A stretch of DNA of 64,000 nucleotides from Albibacterium sp963696875 (GTDB lineage: Bacteria > Bacteroidota > Bacteroidia > Sphingobacteriales > Sphingobacteriaceae): contig CAVOLQ010000004.1 in the NCBI GenBank assembly GCA_963696875.1, positions 62,001-126,000 on the forward strand. The letters are read 5' to 3'. The stretch's first letter is position 1, and the number at the start of each line of letters is the position of its first letter. Both the position numbers and the translations under genes were made by a program. Positions 50,579 through 60,800 of the stretch are shown here, piece by piece. Under the pieces are notes generated by a model that saw only the letters and a list, made by a program, of their open reading frames with translations, made no database searches and had not been told where the DNA came from.

Positions 50579-52744
50579 TTATGGTAAAGCAAACGCCATC
50601 ACCGACCCTGCTGGATTTTCGCTATCTCCTCCTACTGAGATGGCAACATATTGTTTTCCATTCACGCTATAAGTAGATGGGGTAGCATTTGCTACTGCAG
50701 GAAGCGTTACCTCCCATAATGTTTTGCCGGTGGCCTTATTGACCGCCCTGAACTTCTTATCCCTTGTTCCACCTATAAACACTACCCCACCAGCGGTTAC
50801 AATTGGACCGCCTGATCCCCCTTCACCTGTATGAGGTGCTCCAGCTTTTTGCAAAGTAGAGTCATTCCCGATCGGAACCACCCATTCATACTCCCCTGTA
50901 TTCAAATTTATTGCGTTTAAAGCGCCCCAAGGTGGCTTTATTCCTGGCCTACCTTCTATATCCCTGAAATGCCCATAGGCCGTTAAATTCAAATATTGAT
51001 CAAGAGTATCCGTACCGAAAGACTCAGCAATTGCTTTTCTATTCGCCTCAATCTCAGACAAGAAACTATCTTCTCGTCTAGATCTATTACTTTCTTTCTC
51101 ATACAAGAAGGAAATAATTGCTTGTTCTTTCCCTGCTACCACGCTTGCAAAAGCAGGCATCTCTCCGGCGCCACGCTTAATCTTATTTAATGCATCTTTC
51201 TCTGCCAATCTATTTTTGATCCCGACCAATGATGGCACTCCAAACTCATTTCCATTTTTATCTCTACCATGGCAGCTTACACAAAAGGTATTGTACAACA
51301 CTTCCCCCTGCTTATAAATATTAACGTCTGCCGCATTCTCTTCTTTCTCTACTTTCTTCAGTTTGGCTATTTCAGGAGAGTCATTTGATTTAACATAGAT
51401 AATTCCAGTAGTAGGGTCAAATGCACCACCCCCCCAACTAGATCCTCCTCTACTACCTGGAAACTGCAAACTTCCTTGTAAAGATGGAGGTGTAAAAATT
51501 CCCTCATACCTAAATGAGTTAAATACTTTTACTAGAGAATCCCTAGACTCAGGAGAATAATCGGCTAAATCATCCACGGTCAACATATGTCGTGAGTAAG
51601 GCGCTGGCTTTAAAGGGAAAGGCTGAGTTGGCCATGCTTCCTCTCCAGGAATATCGGAAGCGGGCACCGGCCTTTCTTCTATTGGGAAGATGGGTTCCCC
51701 CCTTTCTCTATCCAATACATATAAAAAGCCTACTTTCGATGTTTGAGCAACCGCATCAATTTTTTTACCGTTTCTCTTAATTGTAACCAAATTTGGCGGC
51801 GCAGGAAGATCGTAATCCCAAAGATCGTGATGTACCGTTTGAAAATGCCAGATCCTTTCGCCAGTTTTTGCGTTTAAAGCAACAATTGAATTGCCGAACA
51901 GATTTTCACCAATTCTATCAGCCGCATAGTAATCATAAGAAGGAGACCCAAGAGGTGCGTATACGATTCCACGTTTTTCATCTAAGCTCATTCCTGCCCA
52001 TGCATTTACCCCCCCTATGTATTGCCAAGCATCCTTAGGCCAGGTTTCGTATCCAAATTCACCAGGATGAGGAATAGTATGAAATGTCCATACCAAATTT
52101 CCTGTTTTAATGTCATAAGCACGGATATAACCAGGTTCTGCTCCATAAAGTTCAGACACTTCCGATCCCATGATCAACAGATTTTTATAAACAATCCCTG
52201 GTGATGTTGGAATTACCGAAATCTTTTCCGGATCACCTCTAAGACCAATATTCATGCTTACTTTACCTTCTTTTCCAAAGGAAGGGATGGGTAATCCTGT
52301 CTTTACATCAATTGCGTATAAAAAGTCCGCCGCTGTAAATAGAATTCGTTTGTCTTGACCATCTTCCCAATAGGTAACTCCACGATTCACACCGCCTCCT
52401 GCTTCTCCATCAAATGGGTCAAACGACCAAATCTGTTCTCCATTACTAGCATTAACGGCATACAATCGATGTCGGGCGGAAGTCAGGTACATCACACCAT
52501 CTATAGTAATAGGGTTACACTCGCTGTTTGCTCCCCGGGAGCTTGCAGCATCATTGGGATTAAACGTCCAAGCCAATTTTAGCTGGCTTACGTTCTCAGT
52601 ATTAATTTGGGTCAATTTGGAATAGCTTGTACTCTCTGAGTCTGCTTTATAGACCCCCCAATTGCTGTACACATTATCGCCAGACTTACAACCTGCTAGA
52701 ATAGAGATAAGAATCGCTAGTATGATTCTATTTGTTTTAAACAT
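50579..52744 (-). CDS. PQQ-dependent dehydrogenase lipoprotein with internal cytochrome c domain, second paralogue
   Basis: This is a 721-residue quinoprotein dehydrogenase. The lipoprotein signal ends at Cys19 (ILAGC). Propeller repeats run from about 28, with HTIPHPGEFGYETWP (222-236) and TVHHDLWDYDLPAPPNL (303-319). The haem motif CVSCH is at 488-492 with a likely axial Met in GAGEMPAF. Propeller sequence resumes at about 605 (IKPPWGALNAINLNTGEYEW). It has the same architecture as 600-2813. It is 25 bp upstream-side neighbour of the GH8 gene and leads to the lactonase, giving a hydrolysis-oxidation-lactone opening order within one operon. Confidence 0.92.
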   Translation of the reverse strand: MFKTNRIILAILISILAGCKSGDNVYSNWGVYKADSESTSYSKLTQINTENVSQLKLAWTFNPNDAASSRGANSECNPITIDGVMYLTSARHRLYAVNASNGEQIWSFDPFDGEAGGGVNRGVTYWEDGQDKRILFTAADFLYAIDVKTGLPIPSFGKEGKVSMNIGLRGDPEKISVIPTSPGIVYKNLLIMGSEVSELYGAEPGYIRAYDIKTGNLVWTFHTIPHPGEFGYETWPKDAWQYIGGVNAWAGMSLDEKRGIVYAPLGSPSYDYYAADRIGENLFGNSIVALNAKTGERIWHFQTVHHDLWDYDLPAPPNLVTIKRNGKKIDAVAQTSKVGFLYVLDRERGEPIFPIEERPVPASDIPGEEAWPTQPFPLKPAPYSRHMLTVDDLADYSPESRDSLVKVFNSFRYEGIFTPPSLQGSLQFPGSRGGSSWGGGAFDPTTGIIYVKSNDSPEIAKLKKVEKEENAADVNIYKQGEVLYNTFCVSCHGRDKNGNEFGVPSLVGIKNRLAEKDALNKIKRGAGEMPAFASVVAGKEQAIISFLYEKESNRSRREDSFLSEIEANRKAIAESFGTDTLDQYLNLTAYGHFRDIEGRPGIKPPWGALNAINLNTGEYEWVVPIGNDSTLQKAGAPHTGEGGSGGPIVTAGGVVFIGGTRDKKFRAVNKATGKTLWEVTLPAVANATPSTYSVNGKQYVAISVGGDSENPAGSVMAFALP

Positions 52745-52769
52745 AATTATTGATAAATTTTCGAATATA

Positions 52770-54020
52770 TTAATTATTAGGAATCCACCAATTCCCAGAG
52801 ATAAAGAGCATGCTAAGTAGATTTAAGGAATCTCCATAATAACTACTTTTATTATTTTTAATCGTTTTCCAGCCAGCATTTAGAAAGTCCTGATTTTTGG
52901 CATTGACAATCGATGCCGCAATGAATGGACCTGTAAAAGCAGTACTGGAAGAATTTCTTGTTGGACTCCCATCTAAATTATAACCACTTTTAATTTTATT
53001 TGGGTCTCCCTCACTTTCAATGTTAAGCCAGTTTATAATTTTATCAGAAACATTGTAAGCCTTTTGAGACCCATAAAAAGCATAGTCCATCGCAATCCTC
53101 AAAGGAACACGGCAAGCATTGAATGAATAGGTATTGGTGCCTGGGTATTCGTTTAAAAAGTTTGGCGGACAGGGCTCAGGAGGATCATTTACTATAAAAT
53201 CTGTCACCAAACCAGTATTTGGAGAATATTTCTCGCTAAAGTCGTCATATACACGATAAAGGTTATCAATAACTTCTTCCCAAATCTTGTCTTCTGTATA
53301 AATCCCAAAGGCACGCATATGGCTCATCATCCAATCCGAAGGTCGGGTATGTAATGAGTTTTTCCGATCCCAATCGCCAACATTAAGCTGCTTATTCGTG
53401 GTAATATAACTTGCCTTCAGCCCATCGACGATCATTTTTTTTGCTTCATTCAAATAATTAACTTGCCCTTCAGACCCCCATTGATTATGGGCGAGTAAAA
53501 GAGAATAGGCTATATCCATGTCTCCATCTGTTGCCGAAGAGAAGTGTCCTTGGGCGGCCTTATCATCAGCTACTACCCAACCCATTAAGCTGGGGTTCGT
53601 TTTGCTTTTAAATGCTCTAGCCGTTTTAAAAAGACCGTCAAAAAGAATTTGCGCATCCTGGTCATGCCCTGCCATCAAGGCTGTTATTAGCATACCATAT
53701 CCTACACCTTCAGATGAACCTAATGGTTTAAAACCACCTGAATTTCCTGTGTTATGACCCGCAACATAATAACCTCCTGTCAGAGTACTAAGATCCCCTT
53801 TCAGGTGCATAGATTTCCAATAATCATAATAGGAAGATACATCCTTATTTAATTCTGATTGTGCATTATCTGGCTTGATACAATCCTTATAATCTATGGA
53901 TTGAGGAAATGGTTTAGAAGGTGCAGTCCGTAACGGTTGCTGCGGGCCTACGTTCTTAAAGCTAAATAATAGCATTGAAAACATGAAAATCAAACACGGA
54001 AATGCGATTGTTTTTTTCAT
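52770..54020 (-). CDS. secreted glycoside hydrolase family 8 enzyme
   Basis: This is a 416-residue GH8 enzyme with a Sec signal (MKKTIAFPCLIFMFSMLLFS). The proton donor is Glu104 (GSSEGVGYGM), and the full family signature ATDGDMDIAYSLLLAHNQW lies at 163-181 with the catalytic or substrate-binding Asp residues. The family includes endoglucanases, chitosanases, lichenases and xylanases; the subclass cannot be set by inspection. It is the only clear classical glycoside hydrolase in the window. Its start overlaps the stop of the TIM-barrel gene by four bases (ATGA), so translation is coupled. A chitosan substrate would fit the amino-sugar hypothesis, but a glucan is equally possible. Confidence 0.93.
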   Translation of the reverse strand: MKKTIAFPCLIFMFSMLLFSFKNVGPQQPLRTAPSKPFPQSIDYKDCIKPDNAQSELNKDVSSYYDYWKSMHLKGDLSTLTGGYYVAGHNTGNSGGFKPLGSSEGVGYGMLITALMAGHDQDAQILFDGLFKTARAFKSKTNPSLMGWVVADDKAAQGHFSSATDGDMDIAYSLLLAHNQWGSEGQVNYLNEAKKMIVDGLKASYITTNKQLNVGDWDRKNSLHTRPSDWMMSHMRAFGIYTEDKIWEEVIDNLYRVYDDFSEKYSPNTGLVTDFIVNDPPEPCPPNFLNEYPGTNTYSFNACRVPLRIAMDYAFYGSQKAYNVSDKIINWLNIESEGDPNKIKSGYNLDGSPTRNSSSTAFTGPFIAASIVNAKNQDFLNAGWKTIKNNKSSYYGDSLNLLSMLFISGNWWIPNN

Positions 54021-55093
54021 AATAATTTTATTTCTAATACCTCCTTAATCAATCCAATTTTTGAAGGATCGGCCTCTATCAACGGCCAAGACCAAAATAC
54101 AACACCTAAAGAGGGAAACGTCAAAGACGCGACGATGCTGTTCTTAAAACTCTCTTCAGTAAAATGCTCATCATAATTATATACTTGTATGCTCGGCAAA
54201 ACTTGGCCTTTAGCCTTGTCATCCATGTCATTCACTACTGACGATATCCATTTAGGATCCCGTTTTAACATCTGCGAATAACACATAGGGGATATATTAT
54301 CAACAATAGGGGCTATTTTTCTTAAATCCTGCGCCGCTACAGCAATATTTGCCCCATCAAAGTCTATATCTCTCCAAGGAACGGCATGCACGATCGTCTT
54401 CAAAGAAGGCTTTACTCTTTTCACCTCAGCTACTATTTCTTCAATCATAGATGCAATCAAATCAGTACGATAGTCATTCCACTGGTCCGAATGGTTTTGA
54501 AGAATGTAATCAGCCTTTTGGCCTACATCGTAAAATTTCTTAGGTAATTTAATCTCGGACGCTTCAAAAAAACCGTCCAAACAATTATCACAAAAGCAAG
54601 CCTTATTTATAGTTTTAGAATCCCGATCCGGAAAAACGGTTTCCCAATAAATAAACTGTCGAATAAAATCAATGCTGATTCCTTCGGGATCCAATTCATT
54701 CACCAGATCGGTGATTTTTTTTACTTGATCCTTCCGATAATCTTTTCTCGAGGGACATACAAAATTCACCCATCCGTCTTTAGCAATTTTCCCATCATTG
54801 GTTATTGCATACAGGCTACTATCTAACGTGAGTGCCCCCGGATTATAAAATACTGGACAAATTACATAAGCGGGGATTCCATTTTCTTTTAAAACTTGTC
54901 TAAATTCTTTATTTGCGGCTAATTCCGCACTTAGAAAAGCCGTATTGATCCCTATATTATTCCAAGTTGCAACAAGTCTTTTGAAATCCTTATTATATTG
55001 ATAAATTTTAACTCCAATAATTTTTTTGTTCCCATTCGCAGAGCTATGAAGGATAATAACACATAAAAGTATTGAAATTAAGAACCCTTTCAT
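54017..55093 (-). CDS. secreted TIM-barrel glycosidase-like protein
   Basis: This is a 358-residue protein with a Sec signal (MKGFLISILLCVIILHSSAN). Segments look like a beta/alpha barrel of the glycosyl-hydrolase-like type: IIGVKIYQYNKDFKRL, NTAFLSAEL, GISIDFIRQFIYWE (139-152), KTIVHAVPWRDI, ISPMCYSQML and GVVFWSWPLI. A Cys cluster CFCDNC is at 166-171. Asp142 in SIDFIR is a candidate catalytic residue. I cannot assign a CAZy family. It overlaps the GH8 start by four bases and follows the DUF4380 gene by 108 bp, so it likely works with GH8 on the same glycan. Confidence 0.7.
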   Translation of the reverse strand: MKGFLISILLCVIILHSSANGNKKIIGVKIYQYNKDFKRLVATWNNIGINTAFLSAELAANKEFRQVLKENGIPAYVICPVFYNPGALTLDSSLYAITNDGKIAKDGWVNFVCPSRKDYRKDQVKKITDLVNELDPEGISIDFIRQFIYWETVFPDRDSKTINKACFCDNCLDGFFEASEIKLPKKFYDVGQKADYILQNHSDQWNDYRTDLIASMIEEIVAEVKRVKPSLKTIVHAVPWRDIDFDGANIAVAAQDLRKIAPIVDNISPMCYSQMLKRDPKWISSVVNDMDDKAKGQVLPSIQVYNYDEHFTEESFKNSIVASLTFPSLGVVFWSWPLIEADPSKIGLIKEVLEIKLL

Positions 55094-55201
55094 TTTTGAA
55101 GCTTTCGAGGAAAAAACAATCCTTATTATTAATTAAATATTAGATTCTAAACTAGTGAAAATCATCTAAAAACAAAATTTTCACCAAATAATATCTTATC
55201 G

Positions 55202-56149
55202 TTAGTTATTTGCGCTTTTAAAACTGATTAACTTTCGAACATAATCAACCAAGCCTGGGTTGCCAGGTTCCGCCTTAATAGTTGATGGCAATTTTCTTAA
55301 ATACCAAGTCACCTCCCATGTTAATGACTCCCCTGGTCGGAGTTGTTCGTAAGGTCCCTGATGTTCGATTTCTACATAGCTCTTACCCGACACTACAGGA
55401 CTAGCATATAACTCTATTTCACCTTCTTTTGGTGCATTTTTTTCAAAAGGAACATCTGGAAACTTTTTTACCAAAAGGAAGCCGTCGTTGATCTGTGCCA
55501 TCCATCCTTCAGTCCCATCTGAATAAATTTGTCTGTCTCCCTTAATTGGCAGCTTTTCCTCTTCATATTGAAACCATGATATACCATCCTTTTCCATCAA
55601 AAACGGCAAAAGCCCACCTCTTCGTTGTCCTTCTCCAAAAGGGAAAAAAGCAAGTCCATGCGTTCTCACGCGGGTAACTTCCCATGGCGCTACACTCTGG
55701 ACAGAATCTGCCTGATTGCTAATCGTATATTTCAGGGTAAATGAACGTGCTTTCCTATTTCCAGAAAACTCTTTGGTAAATACGAGACCCATTTTAGGAT
55801 CTTTCTGACTGACCATCTTTAAAACATGGCCTTCAATGGCAACTGAATAAGGTTGGCTATCCAAAACAGGAGGCGGAGGCCAACTCCAAACGGATTGGGG
55901 GCTTGGCCATAAGGTTGACCCCCAATTCACATCGTTTACCTCTTTGCCCGTTAGAAATTCTTGGCCATCCAATTTCAGAGATGTAATTCTTCCTCCAATA
56001 GAAGGGTTAACTTGCATTTCTACATTCCCAACAATAAGGCTATAAATACCGCTTACCTCTTTAGGGCTAACCTTATCCAGTTTTTTTTGTGCCTTTGATT
56101 CCAAAACTGAAAACCAAAGAAATATTACAATCACTAATTTAAAATTCAT
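55202..56149 (-). CDS. secreted DUF4380 (mutarotase-like fold) protein
   Basis: This is a 315-residue secreted protein with a Sec signal (VIVIFLWFSVLESKAQ). It matches the DUF4380 type, a galactose-mutarotase-like beta-sandwich: VGNVEMQVNPSIGGRITSLK, GSTLWPSPQSVWSWPPPPVL, APWEVTRVRTHGLAFFPFGE and LRPGESLTWEVTWYLRKL. DUF4380 proteins are common in Bacteroidota sugar loci; an epimerase or carbohydrate-binding role is likely but unproven. It is 29 bp after susD in the GH8/PQQ operon. Confidence 0.78.
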   Translation of the reverse strand: MNFKLVIVIFLWFSVLESKAQKKLDKVSPKEVSGIYSLIVGNVEMQVNPSIGGRITSLKLDGQEFLTGKEVNDVNWGSTLWPSPQSVWSWPPPPVLDSQPYSVAIEGHVLKMVSQKDPKMGLVFTKEFSGNRKARSFTLKYTISNQADSVQSVAPWEVTRVRTHGLAFFPFGEGQRRGGLLPFLMEKDGISWFQYEEEKLPIKGDRQIYSDGTEGWMAQINDGFLLVKKFPDVPFEKNAPKEGEIELYASPVVSGKSYVEIEHQGPYEQLRPGESLTWEVTWYLRKLPSTIKAEPGNPGLVDYVRKLISFKSANN

Positions 56150-56178
56150 CTTAAGTCTTCAGTTTTGGATATTCTACT

Positions 56179-57744
56179 TTAATTCCATTCGTTAGCTACA
56201 TCACTATTAAGAGCGTCATTAGAGCTTCTCTCACGTAATGGGATTGGGAATAAAACATGTTTGTCCAAAAATGGGTTCTGCCCAGATCTTCCAGAGAATT
56301 CAGAATTTAAAGTCTCTTTGGCAATCCCCCATCTATTTAAATCAAACCAACGTGATTGTTCGCCTGCCAATTCTATTCTTCTTTCTCTTTGAAGTGCTTG
56401 TATCGCTTCCGGTTGTGAAAGTGATGTTGGGTAATTTACAGCATTCACACCAGGCCGGTTTCTCACTTGATTAATGTAACCTATTCCGGTAGGTATATTT
56501 GAAGTGTAGATATTGGCTTCTGCTAGCATCAACAATACATCTGCATAACGAATTACGTGTGTATTAATTTGGCTCATAGGAGCTGAAGAAGCTTTCTTCC
56601 ATTCATACTCTTGATATTTTCTCCAGGTATTGCCAGAAACAGCGTAAGGATAAGGAATTGAACCTGTTGGACAAGTGTCGCAATAATTTGTATCGCCACC
56701 ATTTTCCGCATTTCCATAGAAGTTTAATGCGGTACGCGGATCAATATACGGAGCACCCGTTTGTGGATTTGGATATTGATGAGCTGCCATAAACGCGTCA
56801 GGAATCGTTACGTTTTCCCAGTCATTAAATCCATACTCCTGTGCACGACCCGTATGGAACGTTTTTCCGTTACTGCCTTCCCAGCCACCAAACATATAAT
56901 ATTGTGTATTTGAAGTGGTATAAACATGGTTAACAGAGAAAATAACCTCTGGGCTATTTATATTATCTTCTCCAAACAAATGATCGTAGCTATTATCAAG
57001 TGAATAAGGGAATGAGCCATCAGTAAGTTTTGCTAATTCTATTTTTGCTTTATCGTATTTCTTTTGGAATAAATACGTACGACCCAAAAATGCAATTGCT
57101 GCACCTTTGGTAGCACGACCTTTCTGACTTGCAGGATACACTACCGGCAAGTCTGCACTAGCCAAAGTAAATTCACTTTCCACCAGTTTCCAAACATCTT
57201 CTACAGATGATCTTGGTGTCGAATTGACCTGTGAATCTTCATAAGTAAGTTTCAACGGAACTCTTCCCCAATTGGTTACTAAATTAAAATAAGCGAAACC
57301 ACGCAGCCAATGTGCTTCAGCAAGGTACTGCTTTTTTAAAGCCTGCTCATTTGCAGTCGTCGGCTCCCATTCGCCAACAACTTTTAACGATAAGTTCGCT
57401 CTAAAAATCATTCGATACAAAGAAGCCCATAGGCCTTCCAAAAGCGAATTATTGCTATTGTAGCTATAGTCTGCAAGCTCCAATTCATTTCCTTCCAATG
57501 CACTGCCTCGTTCAGCTTCATTCGCCAATAAGTCAAATATGAAGTACCATTCTCTCGACATCATACCCATATGGCTAAAAACAGTATAAGTAGCCAGTAC
57601 AGATTCATTAAATTGTGCTTGTGTTTTAAAGTATGAAGCATCGGTATACGTATTTTCATTTTTTACGTCTAATAAATCATCTTTACATCCATATGCTAGC
57701 GTCATGGCCAGCATAAGCAATATTCCTATTTTCTTTTTCATCAA
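56179..57744 (-). CDS. SusD/RagB-family outer-membrane lipoprotein
   Basis: This is a 521-residue surface lipoprotein with a lipoprotein signal ending at Cys20 (MTLAYGC). SusD motifs are EAHWLRGFAYFNLVTNWGRV, KGRATKGAAIAFLGRTYLFQ, RERRIELAGEQSRWFDLNRW and the end LFPIPLRERSSNDALNSD. It pairs with the SusC at 57862-61281 (117-bp gap) and heads the GH8 operon. As in most such loci it should bind the oligosaccharide released by surface enzymes. Confidence 0.93.
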   Translation of the reverse strand: MMKKKIGILLMLAMTLAYGCKDDLLDVKNENTYTDASYFKTQAQFNESVLATYTVFSHMGMMSREWYFIFDLLANEAERGSALEGNELELADYSYNSNNSLLEGLWASLYRMIFRANLSLKVVGEWEPTTANEQALKKQYLAEAHWLRGFAYFNLVTNWGRVPLKLTYEDSQVNSTPRSSVEDVWKLVESEFTLASADLPVVYPASQKGRATKGAAIAFLGRTYLFQKKYDKAKIELAKLTDGSFPYSLDNSYDHLFGEDNINSPEVIFSVNHVYTTSNTQYYMFGGWEGSNGKTFHTGRAQEYGFNDWENVTIPDAFMAAHQYPNPQTGAPYIDPRTALNFYGNAENGGDTNYCDTCPTGSIPYPYAVSGNTWRKYQEYEWKKASSAPMSQINTHVIRYADVLLMLAEANIYTSNIPTGIGYINQVRNRPGVNAVNYPTSLSQPEAIQALQRERRIELAGEQSRWFDLNRWGIAKETLNSEFSGRSGQNPFLDKHVLFPIPLRERSSNDALNSDVANEWN

Positions 57745-57861
57745 ATTAATTTTTTAAGTGGTGATGAAGCTATCATGAGTAAACTATTCAGCGCTCTTGG
57801 CGAAAAATACTCATGATGTTTTCATCTTAATTCTTCTTATTTTCTTAATAATTTCAAAGTG

Positions 57862-60800
57862 CTAGAATCCTACTTGCAATCCCACCATAAAAGTTCTAGG
57901 TTGCGGAATTGCACCCGTATCGATTCCTCGGGCAAAAATGAACCCATTACCACTCACCTCTGGATCATATCCCGTGTATTTTGTGAATGTAAATAAGTTC
58001 TGGGCCGTTAAATAAAGTCGAACATTTGAAATGGTGTTTGATGTCAAAGGTTTCATGGTTGTCTCTGGAATGGTGTACCCTAGTGTCACATTTCTTATAC
58101 GGGCGAAAGCTCCGTTTTCTACATACCATGAAGAGTTCCTTAAATTGGCAGAAGTACCTGGATTTTGTCCCAAACGAGCAATATCAGTGATATCACCAGG
58201 TTTTTGCCAACGATTAAGAACAGCTGTCTTCATATTGAAGGGTTTGTTCATCCCTTCCATATGGAACTTCATACCGTTAATGATATCCACTCCTGCTACA
58301 CCTTGAATAGCAGCCATGAAGTCAAAGTGTTTATAAGAAAGGTTCAAGTTTAAGCCATAATTCCATTTTGGAATAGGGCTTCCTAAAAAGGTTTGGTCAT
58401 TTTCGGTCACCTGTCCATCTCCGTCAACATCTGCGAATATTCTATCACCAGGAAGCAATCCTGCTTGGTATACCGCAGTAGGATTACCAGTTTTAGCTCT
58501 AGCAATTGCATTATATTTTTCAACATCATTCGCGTCGATCGCTACATGGTCATAGACGTAGCCATAAAAAGATCCAATGGGATGACCCACTTCTGTCCTT
58601 GTCATGCTTGGAACGTTAAAAAATGAACCGCTAACGATAGGTACTGCGCCTTGTGTCCCTAAAGATGTCACTTCGTTTTTATTATAAGCCCCGTTTACAC
58701 TGACGCTGTACGTTAAGTCCTGGAACTTACTATTATAGCCTAATGACAGCTCGACTCCTTTATTGAAAGCCGATGCAGCGTTAATCAATTGGCTACTTCC
58801 GGCTCCACTAACACCACCATAACCCGTCGATAAGGCAACTGGTACGTTAACCAATAAATCATCATTTATACGGCTATAATAACCCGCACTAACACTAAGT
58901 TTATGATCGAAAAATGTAGCATCAATACCGGCATCTGTGGTAGTCGTACTTTCCCATTTCAAGTTAGGAGTAGCTGCAACTGCAACTGTAGCGCCATTAG
59001 TTAGAACTTTGTCTGGTCCCAATGGATATAATACACTATTTCCTGATCCAGTCCATACATTCGATTGGAACGAGAATCCTGAAATATTAGAGTTTCCAGC
59101 TTTACCCCAGCTTCCACGAAGTTTCAACTCTGAGATAAAAGAAACGTTTTGCATAAAAGCTTCATCAGATAATCTCCAAGCAAGACCTGCTGAAGGGAAA
59201 TAACCTACGCGGTTCTCTTTGCTGAATAAAGAAGTGGCATCTCTTCGCCCAGTTAAAGTCAAGATGTACTTATCATTGAAGATATAATTTACCCTTCCAA
59301 AATAGGAAATGAATCTCGCATCAGAATTGGCGGATCCAGATCCGAAAGTTACGGTTTTCGCTACCCCAATTTGGTGAACTTCATCGTTTGAAAAATTACT
59401 ACCTACTAGGTTCACACTTCTAGATACCCCTCCATCTCTGTAAGAATTTCCTAAGGTGAAATTGAAGTTATGCTTATTAAACAGCTTGTCATAGGTGAAA
59501 TAATTTTCCAGGATATAACTCATTCCATAGCCATAACCTTCAGAAATCTGGTTCTGAGTAACCAACTGATTTCCTGCATAGATAGGATTATAATTATAGT
59601 TTTGATCAAAACCGAATCTTCCTCCAAACTGTGAGCGGAATTTCAGACCTTCCAAAATATCAATTTCACCAAATAATTGTAAATAATTATTAATGCTTCG
59701 GCTTTTTGCATCTCTAAGTCTAGGTTGGATTAAAGGATTTTGGGTATCATTACCATCTAACGCACTTGTAGCGATACCAAAACCGCCTAAAAGGTTGGTC
59801 GGGTCATATACAGAAATATATGGAGGCATTCTTAGACCGTTTAAAACGTTGGCAGTCACCCCTCTTGTCAATCTGTTATTGATATTGATTTGCTGACCTA
59901 GGCGAATTCTTTTCCCAATTTTCTCTGTAATGTTAAATCGAACGGTAGCTCTTTGGAAGTCTAAATCAACAACTTGGCTTTCTTGATTGTTATAGCCTAC
60001 AGAGAGTGTATAGTTTACATTGTCTGATCCACCACCTAGATTAACATAGTGCTCCGTAACCTTGCCTGTTTTAAACATTTCTTTCTGCCAATCGGTTTGA
60101 GTGATTAAAGCTGCCGGTGTGGCTACTCTTACCGGGATAGCTTGTCCAAAATTGGTAGACCATTCTTTTACCAGTTCTGTATATTGAGCCGCATTTAACA
60201 TATCGAATTGTTTCCATGGATTAGAAACACCCACATATCCGTTATAGCTCACTCTCGGTGCTCCGTTTCTTGCTCTACGTGTTGTAACAATGACAACCCC
60301 ATTCGCACCCTGTGCACCATAAATTGCCACAGAAGAAGCATCTTTCAAAACACTTATGTCTTGGATGTCATAAGAGCTTAAAGCATTAAACGTAGAAGCA
60401 TCACTCTGTATACCATCAATCACAAATAAAGGGGACGCATTTGTGAATGAACCAGTTCCACGCACTACGATTTGAGTGCCAGCCCCTGGTACACCACTTG
60501 TGTTTACTACCTGAACACCTGCGATTTTACCTTGGATCAATTGAGAGGAGCTACTTGTAGCAACATCCCCAAAGTCTTTACGAGAGGCTGAACCAACAGA
60601 CCCAACAAGGTCCCTTTTCTTCTGCTCTCCGTAACCCATTACTACCACCTCATCCAAAGACTGTATATCTTCTCTCAAAGAGACGTTAATCAAAGTTTGC
60701 GAATTAACGGAAACTTCTTGGGTAAGAAAACCCACAAACGAAAACACCAATACAGCATTCGGATTGTTTAAAGAAATGACGTAATTGCCATTTTCGTCGG

